Source: Phallusia mammillata (Eukaryota; Chordata; Ascidiacea; Phlebobranchia; Ascidiidae). Taken from it: a stretch of 64,000 bases of DNA. Numbering within the stretch: the first letter of the stretch is position 1; every line of letters begins with the position of its first letter. The notes under the pieces are model-generated. The model was not told where the DNA came from. It searched no databases and saw nothing but the letters and a program-made list of their open reading frames with translations. The stretch spans positions 16,528-80,527 of the forward strand of contig QLIY01000346.1 of the NCBI GenBank assembly GCA_003260075.1, in the 5' to 3' direction. Position numbers and translations under genes: made by a program. Positions 1 through 11,607 of this stretch are shown one piece after another.

Positions 1-46
1 GTTGATCAATCCAAGTTTTTTTAATCATTTTTTTTTCTATGGACAG

Positions 47-105
47 GCGACAACAAAAGCTACAATTTTGGCCATTATCAATAATTGCACGAAAACTTAC
101 CAGCA

Positions 106-151
<46 letters not shown>

Positions 152-861
152 AGGTAAAACAAGTTATTCAAGTCAATTTAGTCTAATCAATCATTTGCGT
201 TCTCATGCACAGGCATGTAAGGAATACATGGGTGACACCGAGCTGGCAGACACGCACAACAAACACAAGGAGAAAGTGATAGAAAAATACAACGAACAAC
301 AAAAGTTCGGTGACCAGGAGTTTGTGAATACATATCAGAAACACTTGAAGGAACTTATGGATGAAACGTTTTGTCTAATTTACAAGCTAAAAAACGACAG
401 ATACATGGTTGGTAGTTAGTACAACAAATTTCCTACGTTAGGAAAATGCACTGCTACACTTATGTGATTATTTATTGTTGTGTACGAAACTGTGTGTTAA
501 AGTATATAACTCTCAACTTATTTTATTGTGGGAATTAGTTTGAAGTTAGTTTTGTAAACTTATTTCAAGCATGACCAAATTATTTTGTTTTACTATCAAA
601 ACATTTTTTGTGTTTTTTAGGATCAAATAAAAGTCCAAATTCTCCACGTTTTTGATAAGGCCAAAGAAATGTACAGAAACAAAATGGAAAACGTAGGTAT
701 ACTAAAAACAACTCAAACGTATGTTGTAGTAAAACGACAAAAACCTTAAACCACAAACTACGTTTAAAGACATCCTGCAGGATATCACTCCAAACCCTGT
801 TTTTACTAGAGATGTACCAAATATTCGCTGTGCCGAATTTATTCGGCCAAATTGGTCAATT

Positions 862-957
<96 letters not shown>

Positions 958-2793
958 CCGAATCTATTACAAACACAAATTTAATGCGTTAAACGTGCCT
1001 TCTCTGCTTATTAAGGTTCCACGCAATCTTTCAAAAAGCAAACATAACGAAAATCGCGTCATTATTAATCATTTTCAACACATTATCGCTTTTTCCACTG
1101 TAGTCATAAAATTAATAATTCATTGGCAGGTTGCCAATCATACTTGAGGCAATTTTAAATCCCACAAAACTGTAATGAGGACGAAACACAATTATTCTGC
1201 ACTAGTTGCCTGGTAGATAAACACTTTTTCATGTCAAACGCGAAGCATACGACTTCGCGTGACGTCATAAATGATTTAGTTGATTCGGCCGAATTTATTC
1301 GGCAAAACCGCTGAATATTCGGTATCGGCCGAATCGAAATTTAGCCGATTGAGTACATCGCAAGTTTTTACCATTCTTTACCCTTATCCAAATGTGTTAT
1401 TTTAGTCCACCACCAGTGAATCTTACGTTGAAGAAAGTTTGTTGGAGAAGATTAATCTACAAATTTCCAAAAGTGTAACTGAATGGTTCAAGGAAAATAC
1501 TGCTCAGTTTCCACAAGATATAAGACTTCCGTATCAGGACAATATTGAGCATTGGATAAAAAACGAGTTTCAAAAAATTGATCAGAAAAACACAAACAAA
1601 CAAGTAAGGGTAATTCGTTTCAGCGAAATTCAAAACCAAACAAAATGTAAGTAAAACGTAATTACAAAGATGACGTAAAAGTGTTTCATTTAGCTTGCTG
1701 CAATTTCAAAGTTACAACAGAGGAGGGTCAAAGCATATGAAAAGTACGTGGGGTTTATTGAGGCAGTAAGTATTTATTGTTGAATATTGTTACTACATAA
1801 GTAAAAAATACAAAAGTAAAAAATATAGATCTTTTTATTCAGTAATGTCAACACAGTTTTAGTTCTTTACTTTACAAACATGTTTGCTACAATTATTGCA
1901 AAATATTAAATTTGCAGAACACACTCAAGTACACCGAAAATCTTGATGAAATTCATAAAGATGCCAAAACGGAAGCAATAAAGGCATTTGGAGAGAAAGG
2001 CAACACTGAAGCAAACAACGATTTTATGCGTGTAAAGGAACAGTTGAATGAGGATTTGAAAAATTATTTCCGAACAGTAGTCAATAAAAATGAAGAAAAT
2101 AAGGTATAGTAGTTAACATAACATTTGGTAACAATAACGGAAGTTAACGGAGCATTTGATAACGATTGGGCCCGGATTTAGTTTATCCAAATTACTACAT
2201 CCAAATTACCCCCCCCCCAAGATTACGGATCTTTTATGTACAATGTACGTTTTTATTCTAGATAAAATAACGAGGTAAAATTAAATTCGGCAGCGTTTTT
2301 TGATCTTCTTTCAAAACAACGTAAATAGCTGAAACAGTTAATGTAAGAAATTTCTTACATGCATATTGTTCTGGCTGTGAAGTGGTTCTATTAAATAACA
2401 TTAGCAATGTTTTGACAGTTATGCGATGGAAAATACGTAAAATTATCGCTTCTGGAAGATGAGCACAAGAAACTCAAGGAAAAAGCCAAAACCGAAATTC
2501 ACCAGCTTATGGAGGATTGTCCGCAGATCAGAGACGAGTTTCTCAAGAAATGTGACGAGGAACTTGAAAATCTGTTCCACAGAATCAAGAAAATGAACGA
2601 ATTAATGAAACTGATAACCTTGCGTAGAATTGTGAACAAGGCTGCTTTAGTTGCATCCTGTGTATCAGCGGGTGCTACAGCAGGAGTTTTGGCCGGGCCT
2701 ATCGGTGTAGGTGTCGGTGCAGCAGTTGGCGCGACAATTGGTGCATTAGTTGTTGCTAAGGACTTTAAAAGAGATATCTCTCCCTTTCTATAA
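47..2793 (+). CDS. Atlastin/GBP-like large GTPase, copy A (3' half: helical stalk and Gly-rich tail)
   Basis: Seven exons join in frame: 47-153 (contains a C-run gap at 107-150), 213-407, 621-692, 1406-1603, 1721-1765, 1918-2103 and 2419-2793, each with AG/GT borders and ending in TAA. The first two exons match the atlastin middle domain (TKATIL..., then ACKEYMGDTELADTHNKHKE followed by KFGDQEFVNTY), which follows the G domain in copy B. The next exons encode charged, helix-rich segments. The last exon ends in a Gly/Ala-rich hydrophobic stretch (GATAGVLAGPIGVGVGAAVG) and a short basic/polar end. Family knowledge: atlastins are membrane-anchored GTPases that fuse ER tubules; related GBPs act in cell-autonomous immunity. 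The extended stalk and glycine-rich tail are unlike the usual paired atlastin hairpin, so function is inferred only at superfamily level. The G-domain half would lie upstream of the window. No stop or frameshift is visible outside the gap. Confidence 0.75.
107..150. other. C44 run replacing coding sequence (probable filled gap)
   Basis: A run of 44 C interrupts the exon at 47-153. The equivalent exon in the neighbouring copy (9706-9777) reads CATCAAATGAACGAG at this point, whereas here CAT is followed only by C until CGAG and the donor. A natural poly-proline insertion here is unlikely. Confidence 0.7.
807..1363. mobile_element. hAT-type MITE with 8-bp target duplication, containing a C93 run
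   Basis: The element starts TAGAGATGTACC and ends near GTACATCGCAA. It is flanked by the direct repeat GTTTTTAC at 799-806 and 1364-1371. The interior has repeated TTCGGCCGAAT palindromes. It lies in an intron of GTPase copy A. A C run at 863-955 (probable gap fill) replaces part of it. Related copies lie at about 5847-6330 and from 63878. Confidence 0.75.
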
Positions 2794-3258
2794 ACTTATT
2801 AGCACCTTAGGAGTACATTTTCGCTAGTTTTCGCTAGCATGTAAATACGACGTGTGTAGCGGTCATGTGCTTTTAAACCATTATATTTGCACTTTGGTTT
2901 GGCCAAGCATAAAGCAATGAAATTATTTTTTCCTCGCATGATTTTTCATTTCTACAAAAATAATATGTGGTTTGCAACCTATGACATTGAGCGATGTTAC
3001 TTTACTGATCCATGTGTTCTCATTATGTAGTAACTACGCGAAGTCCATATTCAGTGCCGTTGTTTCCACACTGTAGCATGTTCATGGTTGTCGCTTAAAC
3101 CAGGTATTTCGAAATAGTTGTGCAATCCATTGCAACATATATGTTGTGCTTTGTAGTTTGCGAGCTTTTAACTTAAAACAAATCAATAATTGATGTAAAT
3201 AAATAAATGTAATGATTTGCAATGATTGCAAGAAAAGGGAGCACATTGGACTACTTGC
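2794..3258. other. Intergenic, 3' flank of GTPase copy A
   Basis: AT-rich sequence after the TAA of the terminal exon. I see no further exon, RNA gene or repeat boundary here; it probably includes the 3' UTR. Confidence 0.4.
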
Positions 3259-3568
3259 CAGAGTTGCAAGTCGGGTCGGGTTCGGGCCGGGTTTGGGTTC
3301 GGGCTTAGATATTTGTCAGAAATCGGGCTCAAAACGGGCCTGACTTCACGTTCGGTTTCTGCTATTTTCTGTAACAATTCTCTGGCTTTGACCTAATGTC
3401 CACCCTACTCTAAAACGTATTGTTTACCCCATTGTCTACTATTGTTTATTGTGTTTCGGGCCTAAACGGGCTTCTCAAAAACGTTTCGGGTTCGGGCCAG
3501 GCTTCGGGCTTATACTTTCGGGTTTGGGCCGGGTTCGGGTTCAGATTTCGGGCCCGCTTGCAACTTTG
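3259..3568. mobile_element. hAT-type MITE, 'CAGAGTTGCAAG' family
   Basis: Inverted ends CAGAGTTGCAAGTCGG and GCTTGCAACTTTG enclose GC-rich TTCGGGCC repeats. Flanks are near-identical 8-mers, CTACTTGC (3251-3258) and CTACTCGC (3569-3576). The same family recurs at 50094-50392. Confidence 0.7.
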
Positions 3569-3983
3569 CTACTCGCTACTGCAGAGGGCTGATACGAACC
3601 ACGAGTAAAAGAAGCAGAATAAACATTTGGATTTCTAGTAAATATTACCATAGCCTTACAATCTCTGCTGGCGCAGGAGAACATTTTCAAACCAATAGTC
3701 AGTCCAAACCTTTGTTTTTATTGCGGAAACCACGCCCGCCCGCAAGTGCAAACTTAATCTTAAACACTTAATCATTTTTTTCATATTTGATTGTTCCTAA
3801 CCTTGTCTTCATACGTCATAGTACTGGTATGTTCCAAACCAATGGTGTCCAACCTTTTTGGCCACATGCGGTTTGCGAAGGATTGTGCCGGCCACTTGAC
3901 TGTTACTGCTAATTTGTAACCTTAGAAATGACTTTCTTATAATTTCTAATTAAAATCTTCACACCGAACAATAAACACACCAA

Positions 3984-4382
3984 GATACAGTAAAGTCAAC
4001 AAAGTTTTTACTACAAGTCTCCGTTTCAATGCAAAGTTTGTCAATATTTTTCTCCAACAACTTTGGCAATATTCGGTGAGATGGACGATAGCAATGCGAT
4101 GCGAGTTTCCCATATGGCTGTCAGAAATTACTGATTATGTGTACAGGGGATTTGAAGTCACATGTCCACCTTTCTTTGAATATTCTGTTAGCGTTACTTG
4201 CTTTTCGTTTCCTAATTGGCATAATCTATATCACTGCAGAGTGCAGGAGAAAATTTACTGCTAAATGCGTTTTGCGCAATATTATTGACTAACTTCCCCC
4301 CCCCCGATACAGTAAAGTCAACAAAGTTTTTACTACAAGTCTCCGTTTCAATGTAAAGTTTGTCAATATTTCCCCCCCCCCC
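3984..4382 (+). repeat. Direct repeat split by C10 and C11 runs
   Basis: The ~66-bp block beginning GATACAGTAAAGTC at 3984 recurs at 4306-4371. There it is bounded on both sides by pure C runs (4296-4305 and 4372-4382). The copies differ by a single visible substitution. This looks like a small contig placed between two filled gaps. Confidence 0.65.
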
Positions 4383-4560
4383 TTAAAGCACGAGTAAGAT
4401 TGTGATCGTAACAATGTAGAAATTGTGATGCGTAAATATGTGCATTGTATATGCAATGAAAGTAACTTGAACAGCTGTGTATTACTCTATTAACAAAGAA
4501 ATAAAGCAAACAATTAATGCCATTTTTTCGGAATAAAAGTTCTCCATAAATTACGTAGGC

Positions 4561-4982
4561 CAGCGGTTCCCAACCTGTGGTACGCGTACCACTAGTGATA
4601 CGCGAAGGTCTTTCAGGTGGTACGCGAGTAGATTTCGTTTTTGTTTATCTGGTTTTGTTTACAAAAAAACATTACCTCAGCCTATTCTTATTGTTACGTA
4701 ACTACTCCTGTTGTGTCGTCCCCCCCCCCGAAGCACAGTTGCTTTGAAAAACCGTACAACGCTGTGGTACAGTGGGCTTTAATCATGCCAAGCTGCGAAA
4801 ATGCAAAAAATATAAATCTCATTAAATTTAGGTGTTGTGCTTTTGTGTTATTTTAGTAGGCCAATATTATTCTTCTCCATAAAATATGATTCGATCAAAT
4901 TAGTCGTTCTGCAAGAAGTGGTACGCGTGGCAGTGATCAGCATCCAAGTGGTACGAGGTCGTGAAAAGATTGGGAACCCCTG
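4561..4982. mobile_element. hAT-type non-autonomous element with perfect 8-bp TSD
   Basis: The ends are CAGCGGTTCCCAACC and GATTGGGAACCCCTG, an inverted pair of classic hAT form. The element is flanked by the perfect direct repeat ACGTAGGC at 4553-4560 and 4983-4990. The interior carries repeated GGTACGCG motifs near both ends. A C10 run lies at 4720-4729. No transposase ORF is present. Confidence 0.88.
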
Positions 4983-5017
4983 ACGTAGGCGATTAAGTTG
5001 ATAAAATAAGTCGTTTC

Positions 5018-5018
<1 letters not shown>

Positions 5019-5062
<44 letters not shown>
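5019..5062. other. C44 run (probable filled gap)
   Basis: Uninterrupted 44-nt C run in non-coding sequence. It creates a spurious poly-Gly ORF on the minus strand. No duplicated flank was recognised on either side. Confidence 0.6.
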
Positions 5063-5067
<5 letters not shown>

Positions 5068-5275
5068 CAAACGTTCCCGAGATTTTCTCTCGTTGTTGAT
5101 GTAGCTTATAACTTAATACCTTTCTGGGGGTAAAATATATAAAAAAGAAATAATATATATATATATAAAAAGCGCCTCGCGGGTTAATTTTGGAAAGACG
5201 GCGCTGGGGCATGTAAACCATGTGGCCCGCGCAAATCATTGTTAAACCTATCCGGCCCGCAGTGAAAAAAGTTGG

Positions 5276-5429
5276 CAGCCGGTTCTATCACAAAAGTCAT
5301 TTTTACAGCCGGTTCTGTTACAAAAAGCATATTGACAGTAACCAGTAATGCTAACCGGTTAGGTGATCTCATAAAATTTCGTGAGACGGCTCGATAGAAC
5401 CGGTGCGAACTGGCTGAATCCCACCACTG
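5276..5429 (-). mobile_element. Fragment of 'CAGTGGTGGGATTC' MITE family
   Basis: Reverse-oriented relative of the element at 11422-11607. It shares GGATTCAnCCnGTTCGCACC, the ACGAAATTTTATGAGATC block and repeated AACCGGCTG motifs. The distal terminal repeat is missing. Confidence 0.6.
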
Positions 5430-5524
5430 CTTAAAGGGCCTAACATGTTAACATACCTTTTCATGATCTCTGGATGTAATTCAAGTTTAAAAAATCTGCA
5501 ATCATGTCCAGTTCTTATACTTTC

Positions 5525-5803
5525 GTCTACGTTTCAATATTTCTTACTTGTTGCATTGTTAGCATTCGGTCCGTTGAATTCGGTCATTAACCGTTAGGTA
5601 GTATTGATAAATGGGTTGACTTTTATTTTGTGGTTAAGACAGGTTGTTTAATTTGATTCCCCCCCCCCCGTCTACGTTTCAATATTTCTTACTTGTTGCA
5701 TTGTTAGCATTCGGTCTGTTGAATTCGGTCATTAACCGTTAGGTAGTATTGATAAATTGGTTGACTTTTATTTTGTGGTTAAGACAGGTTGTTTAATTTA
5801 ATT
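5525..5803 (+). repeat. Direct duplication around a C11 run
   Basis: About 134 bp starting GTCTACGTTTCAAT at 5525 recurs immediately after the C run at 5659-5669, with a few substitutions. This is the A-C10-A' pattern seen through much of the window. Confidence 0.7.
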
Positions 5804-5846
5804 TGCCATGTCACGTAAAAGTTCTTTAGTTTTGGGGCGGTAATTG

Positions 5847-6371
5847 CTAGTAATGTACCGCATTAGCTAAATTGAACCGACTATTCGGTAGTTTTGCAGA
5901 ATATATTCAACCGCATCATATATGACGTCACGCAAAGTCGTACACTATGATTTATCCACAAAAACATATGTTTTCCTGTTTTTCATTAATTGCTATCATC
6001 TTCGTTTTGTCGTTATTTTAGCCTGCTTTGGCCTTCTTTGCCAGCATGATGACAATATTTGGGTTATTGCTCACTTTGAAAGATTGTGTGGTATCCAATT
6101 AAGCAGAAAAGTTGTACACGTTTTATGCTTTAAAACTGTGTTCGTAAAAGATTTGGTTTCGGCCGGATCGCAACAAATTTTTGGGCTGAAACCGAATCTT
6201 TGTAAAAATGGTTTAAACTTTACAATCAGCCAATTGCGACTGTTTTGTGTTGACGATTGCCCCCCCCCCTCGCAACAAATTTTTGGGCTGAAACCGAATC
6301 TTTGTAAAAATGGTTTACTTTATTTAACTTTACAATCAGCCAATTGCGACTGTTTTGTGTTGACGATTACA
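5847..6371. mobile_element. Relative of the 807-1363 MITE, with a gap-flanking duplication
   Basis: Begins TAGTAATGTACCG. It contains GACGTCACGCAAAGTCGT, the reverse complement of a block inside the 807-1363 element, and TTCGGCC-type repeats. The segment 6168-6259 is repeated at 6270-6371 after a C10 run (6260-6269). The distal boundary and TSD were not resolved. Confidence 0.5.
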
Positions 6372-6654
6372 TGTTAGACAAAGCCTGATCTTTGCTCATT
6401 CCCAACCATTAAAGCATTGCAGCAAAGTAGCAGTGGTTTTGTCAAAGCAGCACATTGCTCAGTAAAAAGGCAAACAAATTACCACTTATCAGTTCAGGGC
6501 GTTGACGGTGTTTGTCAACAGCCCTTTGACCTAACGCCCGTTTGTCCGATTCTTGACTAAGGTTTGTGGCCAATATTTAAAGCCCCTACTATGATTAAAT
6601 ATATTTAGTTATTGCCTTTTCAAAAGTAAAAGTTGAAAACAAAAATGGAGACAC

Positions 6655-6937
6655 TTGCAACTGGTTTAAAGTAAACCGATCATAAAACTTAATGCACAAA
6701 AAATAATGAGACCAAATATGGTTTTGTTGGCAACTGTATGTTTCTATCATTAACCAGCAAAGTGCTTGGCGTGCAAATGGACTTTGGGCACCCCCCCCCC
6801 CTTGCAACTGGTTTAAAGTAAACCGATCATAAAACTTAATGCACAAAAATAATGAGACCAAATATGGTTTTGTTGGCAACTGTATGTTTCTAATCATTAA
6901 CCAGCAAAGTGCTTTGCGTGCAAATGGACTTTGGGCA
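6655..6937 (+). repeat. Direct duplication around a C11 run
   Basis: The segment starting TTGCAACTGGTTTAAAG at 6655 recurs at 6802 directly after the C run (6791-6801). The copies differ by small indels, and both orientations yield only spurious ORFs. Confidence 0.7.
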
Positions 6938-7369
6938 TATAAGCGAGGATTTGTCTGTCCAATTTTGTTTCGTTTTGGTGTTATGTGTATTTTCGTCTTT
7001 TGTGGTGAATGGATGGCAAGTAACTAGCAGAAAACTAGTTTAGCTCAACTGATCATATTTGGTGGTTTTAACATGGAATCGGCTTTGGAAGGTAGATAAC
7101 GTGTTTTTTAATGTGTTTAACGCAGTTCAGCCCACTGTTTAAGGAATTACTTATAAACACTAAAACAAAACATGGTTTTTACTTTATACTATTTGGTCAA
7201 TATAGTTAACAACTGTAGCTATGTTTTTTTTCGGCTGGCACCTAGGTGTGTACGTTCATAAAATACATTAACAGATCAATAAATTTTACTTTAGTGCAAT
7301 TAAGTCAAATATTACAAATTGCACAACACAACGTAATTCGAAACGTTTTGCATCAACAATGAAGAAATC

Positions 7370-7794
7370 GAAAGGATCTTTGGTCATCCAGATGTTGCTA
7401 ACACACCGGTTGCTATTTAGTCTGTTGCTGGAGCATTTCGAAAAAGAAAATCCTTTATGCTCAACTTGTTCTTAAAATATATGTGGGCGGATAATGATCA
7501 AAAGGTATATTTTTAAATACCTATGTCCAAACCTAAAAACAACCAATAATATTGAAATTGTTGTTCAGGAAAATTCGCCCCCCCCCCGAAAGGATCTTTG
7601 GTCATCCAGATGTTGCCAACACACCGGTTGCTATTTAGTCTGTTGCTGGAGCATTTCGAAAAGGAAAATCCTTTATGCTCAACTTGTTCTTGAAATATCT
7701 GTGGGCGGATAATGATCAAAAGGTATATTTTTAAATACCTATGTCGAAACCTAAAAACAACTAATAATATTGAAATTGTTGTTCAGGAAAATTC
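7370..7794 (+). repeat. Duplicated P-loop exon around a C10 run
   Basis: 7370-7577 and 7588-7794 are near-identical and flank the C run at 7578-7587. They differ at the P-loop: AGA (Arg) in the first and GGA (Gly) in the second. Both share the in-frame TAG just before SVAGAF. Confidence 0.75.
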
Positions 7795-7831
7795 TTGTTT
7801 TGAAAAGAAAGAAGACAACTTAAGCAAAGGA

Positions 7832-8074
7832 TTTTTTGGCAAGGTGGTCGTAATAAAGTAACCGAAGGCATATGGATATGGGATGAACCATTTTTTTAAA
7901 GAAACACCGGAAGGAAAGATAATGTTTTGTAGTTTGGTGTTGGAATTTACCCCCCCCCCTTTTTTGGCAAGGTGGTCGTAATAAAGTAACCGAAGGCATA
8001 TGGATATTTAATGAACCATTTTTAAAGAAACGCCGAAAGGAAAGATAACGTTTTGTAGTTTGGTGTTGGAATTT
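7832..8074 (+). repeat. Duplicated switch-I exon segment around a C10 run
   Basis: The segment TTTTGGCAAGGTGGTCG is found on both sides of the C run 7950-7959. The first copy reads into a stop after DEPFF; the second reads NEPFLKKRRKE. Confidence 0.65.
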
Positions 8075-8399
8075 GGGTCCACTTTCAAAAACAAGCCGAA
8101 TAAAACTTTAGAAAACCACGCGCAAAACCAAGCAAATGTTAAAAAATCATTTATTTTCAACGATGCCGATTTAGTGCAAATAGTGTCGCCATTTGTAAAA
8201 AAAAATGGCGTACAACTCATTCCGATTCAGTTATATCAGAACGGAAATAATTGGGTTGAGTTCATTTTCTTCACTTTTTTCGAAAGCATTTACTATGCCG
8301 AAAATAACTGCTATATGTTGAAACGTTATTGGGCGCCAAACAGAGCAGAGAATATTGCTGGATCATGGCTGAACCACTGCAGCTATACATCATTTTGAT

Positions 8400-8580
8400 T
8401 TAGCAGTACCAGAACGACGAAGTTACTTTTACTCCAAAAAAGCTAAATCCGAACCAGAAGGTCTTTCTAAAACAACTAAATCAGAACGAAAATATTATCC
8501 TTATTCCGATGTAGCTAAATCAGAACTGAATGGCATTCCTGTTCGGATTTATCTATACCGGAATGGGAAAGACTTTTTCA
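8400..8580 (+). repeat. Degenerate repeat of a CTAAATCnGAAC motif
   Basis: GCTAAATCCGAACC, ACTAAATCAGAACG and GCTAAATCAGAACT recur at irregular spacing, with related CCGATTCAG/ATCAGAACG pieces from 8221. The stretch sits between the switch-I and DxxG exons of copy B. It is probably an old minisatellite-like insertion. Confidence 0.4.
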
Positions 8581-9361
8581 AACGCAACCTCATAGTTTTA
8601 TGCTATTTTTAATTTCGTAAGATTGATAAATGGCCACAAAATGTACGTAGATACAGTGATACAAACGTATTTAAAATAGATTAAGTTTTCTTTGTCCAAA
8701 AACAAAATTAATTTTTGCGAGCTGGCCATATTTCGAATGGACACCCAGGGATCATTTGATTCTTCATCATCGATGACTGGTACCTCGGTTATATTTGCAC
8801 TCAGCACCCTCATAAGTTCGCTGCAAATTTACAACGTAATGGGACAAATTCAAGAGGATACGCTGCAAAATCTCCAGGTGTTGATATGTTTGTGAAAAAA
8901 AATAAGATCAAGTGTTTAAGAGTCTTCTTAGACTATTTTAGGAATAATATTTGCAAAAAAACACATTCGTGTCTATTCGTACAACCAAAAAATATTTTTT
9001 GTAGCTGTTTGCTGAATACGGAAAAATGATAAAAACTGATTCAGAAAGTTCGGAAAGTCAATTTCAGGTTAAACCTTTTTCTTTATTTTTCAAAGACATA
9101 TTTGTTTTACGAATTTCAGTTTATAGTTTAAGGCACCCAATTGAGAGTCAACAGCTATTAAACCCCCCCCCCTTTATTCAGGATCTATTGTTTCTGGTGC
9201 GTGATTGGTCGGATACCGACCTCGCAAATCGGTTTGAAGTGCTTCAACTAAACATTGATCACCATGATTTGAGTTCAGTCAGGGAAACCATTCACCTGGT
9301 TTTTGAGAAGGTTTCATGCTGTTTGCTTCCATCGCCTGGCAAGAAAGTCAAAAAGCGAGGG

Positions 9362-10060
9362 AGAAGTGAAGGGAACAATTTGAAACTCGGAGGTATATGA
9401 GACACTATATAAAGTCTTTAAGTCAATCACGACAAAAACTTACTTAATTGCACTTTTAGATGTAAAACTGCAGTTTTTACAAACGGTTCATTCGATAGCG
9501 ACCAAAAATTTTCTCCGGGAATAACATTGTGATAAAAAAAACTCAATATTCAAGCGGTAACAGGAACAGATCTAATTAATTCGGTGTTAGAATACTTTGA
9601 AGTTATTAAAGATGGGAAAATGCCAAACGTTGGAACCATCATGCAGGCATGTATTGCTTTGTTAAGCTGATTAAAGTTGATTTAAGCTCTTTTTTATGTG
9701 GACAGTCGACAACAAAAGCTACAATTTTGGTTATTATCAACGACGGCCAAAACAGTTATCAACATCAAATGAACGAGGTAAAACAAGTTGTTTTAAGTTA
9801 ACCCCCCCCCCAGAAGTGAAGGGAACAATTTGAAACTCGGAGGTATATGAGACACTATAAAGTCTTTAAGCCAATCACGACAAAACCTTACTTAATTGCA
9901 CTTTTAGATGTAAAACTGCAGTTTTTACAAACGAAGTTGATTACAGCTCGTTTTTCTGTGGACAGGCGACAACAAAAGCTACAATTTTGGTTCTTATTAA
10001 TGACGGCCAAAAAAGTTATCAACATCAAACGGACGAGGTAAAACAAGTTATTTTAGGTTA
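9362..10060 (+). repeat. Duplicated exon block around a C10 run with an internal deletion
   Basis: From GAAGTGAAGGGAAC at 9362 the sequence restarts at 9812 after the C run (9802-9811). The second version lacks about 190 bp that includes the exon at 9555-9643, then carries an alternative TKATILVLINDG exon ending near 10035. Confidence 0.65.
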
Positions 10061-10488
10061 AATCAGTCTAATCAATCATTTGCGTTTTTATTCACAGGCA
10101 TGTAAGGAATACATGGGTGATACCGTGCTAACAGACACCCACAACAAACACAAGGAGGAAGTGATAAAAAATACAACGAACAACCAACGTTCGATGACAA
10201 GGAGTTTGTAAAGACATATCGGAAACACTTGAAGGAACTTTTGGACCAAATGTTTTTTTCTAATTTACAAGCTCAAAAACGACGTATACATGGTTAGTAC
10301 AACTAAATTCCGATTTTCGGAAAAAACGTTTTCAAGTTGACTAACAAGTCTGGTCGTTAGATGTTTAGACAGTTTTACAAAACTATACGCAATGCAATGC
10401 TATATTATTTTGTACGACATATTATGTACGTGTGTTTTAGAGTAGTTACTCTTCTTTATTGTGTAAGTTTGCAACGTTGGGTTTAAAG

Positions 10489-11337
10489 CAGGGGTGCTCA
10501 ACCTTTTTTGACTCAAGATCGACTTTTGAGGTACTTAAACAAGGGATCTACCATTTCAATAAAAATTAGCAATATAATAAAACACTATGTGTTGATTAGC
10601 AAGGATAATTAACACGCATTTTTCCAACCCAGTTTTGCGTTTTATCATTGTTAGGGTATTATTTGTTTGACAGTGCAATGAACGCTATTTATAAACTTAC
10701 CCCCCCCCCCTAGTCTAACCAATTATTTGCGTTTTCATTTACAGGCATGTAAGGAATACATGAGTGATACCGAGCTAACAGACACCCACACCAAACACAA
10801 GGAGGAAGTAATAAAAAAATACAACGAACAACCAAAGTTCGGTGACAAGGAGTTTGTAAATACATATCGGAAACACTTGGAGGAACTTTTGGATCAAAAG
10901 TTTTTTCTAATTTACAAGCTTAAAAACAACGTATACATGGTTAGTACAACAAAATGCCTTTGTTAGGAAATACGTATAATGCGATAATATATTGTTGTGT
11001 ATGAAGGTAATGTATTTATAAATTTTCAAGTATGGCCAAATTATTTTCTGTTTGGTAAACCTGCTTTAACCCCCCCCCCTTTTAGTTGAAATAAAGAGAG
11101 CAAATGCCAATACAAAGCAACAATTGCCACTGTAACTATTACTTTTGTGACGTAACAATGAGCCTTCTGGGTGCGATCAAATATAATCAGTTGAATAATT
11201 CTCATGTATAAAGGTCATCCATGGGCAAAGACACTTCTCAAAAACGTGCCCCCCCCCCCAAAACGACTACATATTTTCTGCATTCCACGCGGTCCACTTG
11301 ATATCAGTTCGAGATCGACCAGTCGATACCAGATCTG
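10489..11337. mobile_element. hAT-type element (CAGGGGTGCTCAACC) with 8-bp TSD, chimeric
   Basis: Starts CAGGGGTGCTCAACC, and both halves contain AGATCGAC/CGATCGACCAGTCGA-like sequence. The flanking 8-mers GTTTAAAG at 10481-10488 and 11338-11345 match exactly. Three C runs (10700-10710, 11070-11079, 11249-11259) and a second copy of the ACKEYM exon lie inside. The interior is therefore probably a mis-join rather than true element content. The 3' terminal repeat is poor. Confidence 0.55.
10746..10938 (+). CDS. Intact helical-domain exon of the copy B GTPase (second allele)
   Basis: An exon with acceptor ACAG and donor ATG|GTTAGT encodes ACKEYMSDTELTDTHTKHKE, then KFGDKEFVNTYRKHLEELLD and IYKLKNNVYM. 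It matches the copy A exon at 213-407. A neighbouring version at 10098-10293 has a base loss after GTGATAAAA that shifts frame, so at this exon one of the two presumed alleles is intact. Confidence 0.65.
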
Positions 11338-11421
11338 GTTTAAAGTTTTATTTAAAATTACAACTATGGCAAAATTACTGTTTGATTGGTAAACTTACAA
11401 TATGTTAATATGGCTAATAAG

Positions 11422-11607
11422 CAGTAATAGGATTCAACCGGTTCGCACCGTTTCTTTTAAACCGTCTCACGAAATTTTATGAGATCAGCGAATCGGTTTC
11501 CGGTTAGCATTACCAGGTACTGTCAACAGACTTTTTGTAACAAAACCGGCTGAAAAATATGCATTTTGTAATAGAACCGACTGACAAAAAATAGAATCCC
11601 ACCACTG
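11422..11607. mobile_element. MITE of the 'CAGTGGTGGGATTC' family, full length
   Basis: Ends CAGTAATAGGATTC and GAATCCCACCACTG are inverted repeats. Flanking 8-mers are CTAATAAG and CTTATTAG (6 of 8 identical). The interior shares blocks with 5276-5429, and a terminal fragment recurs at 48927-48974. Confidence 0.65.

Noticed and set aside
39-5239. Poly-proline and poly-glycine ORFs over the C/G runs (e.g. 812-1147, 4937-5239; also 14543-14779 and 63263-63488)
   Set aside because: They exist only because homopolymer runs encode Pro or Gly in every frame. The flanks show no conserved coding signal.
3840-5275. A single large hAT element from CAATGGTGTCCAACC to the GTTGGCAG at 5272
   Set aside because: The ends look loosely inverted and both have GGCCnC motifs, but no 8-bp target duplication matches and another element with a perfect duplication lies inside.
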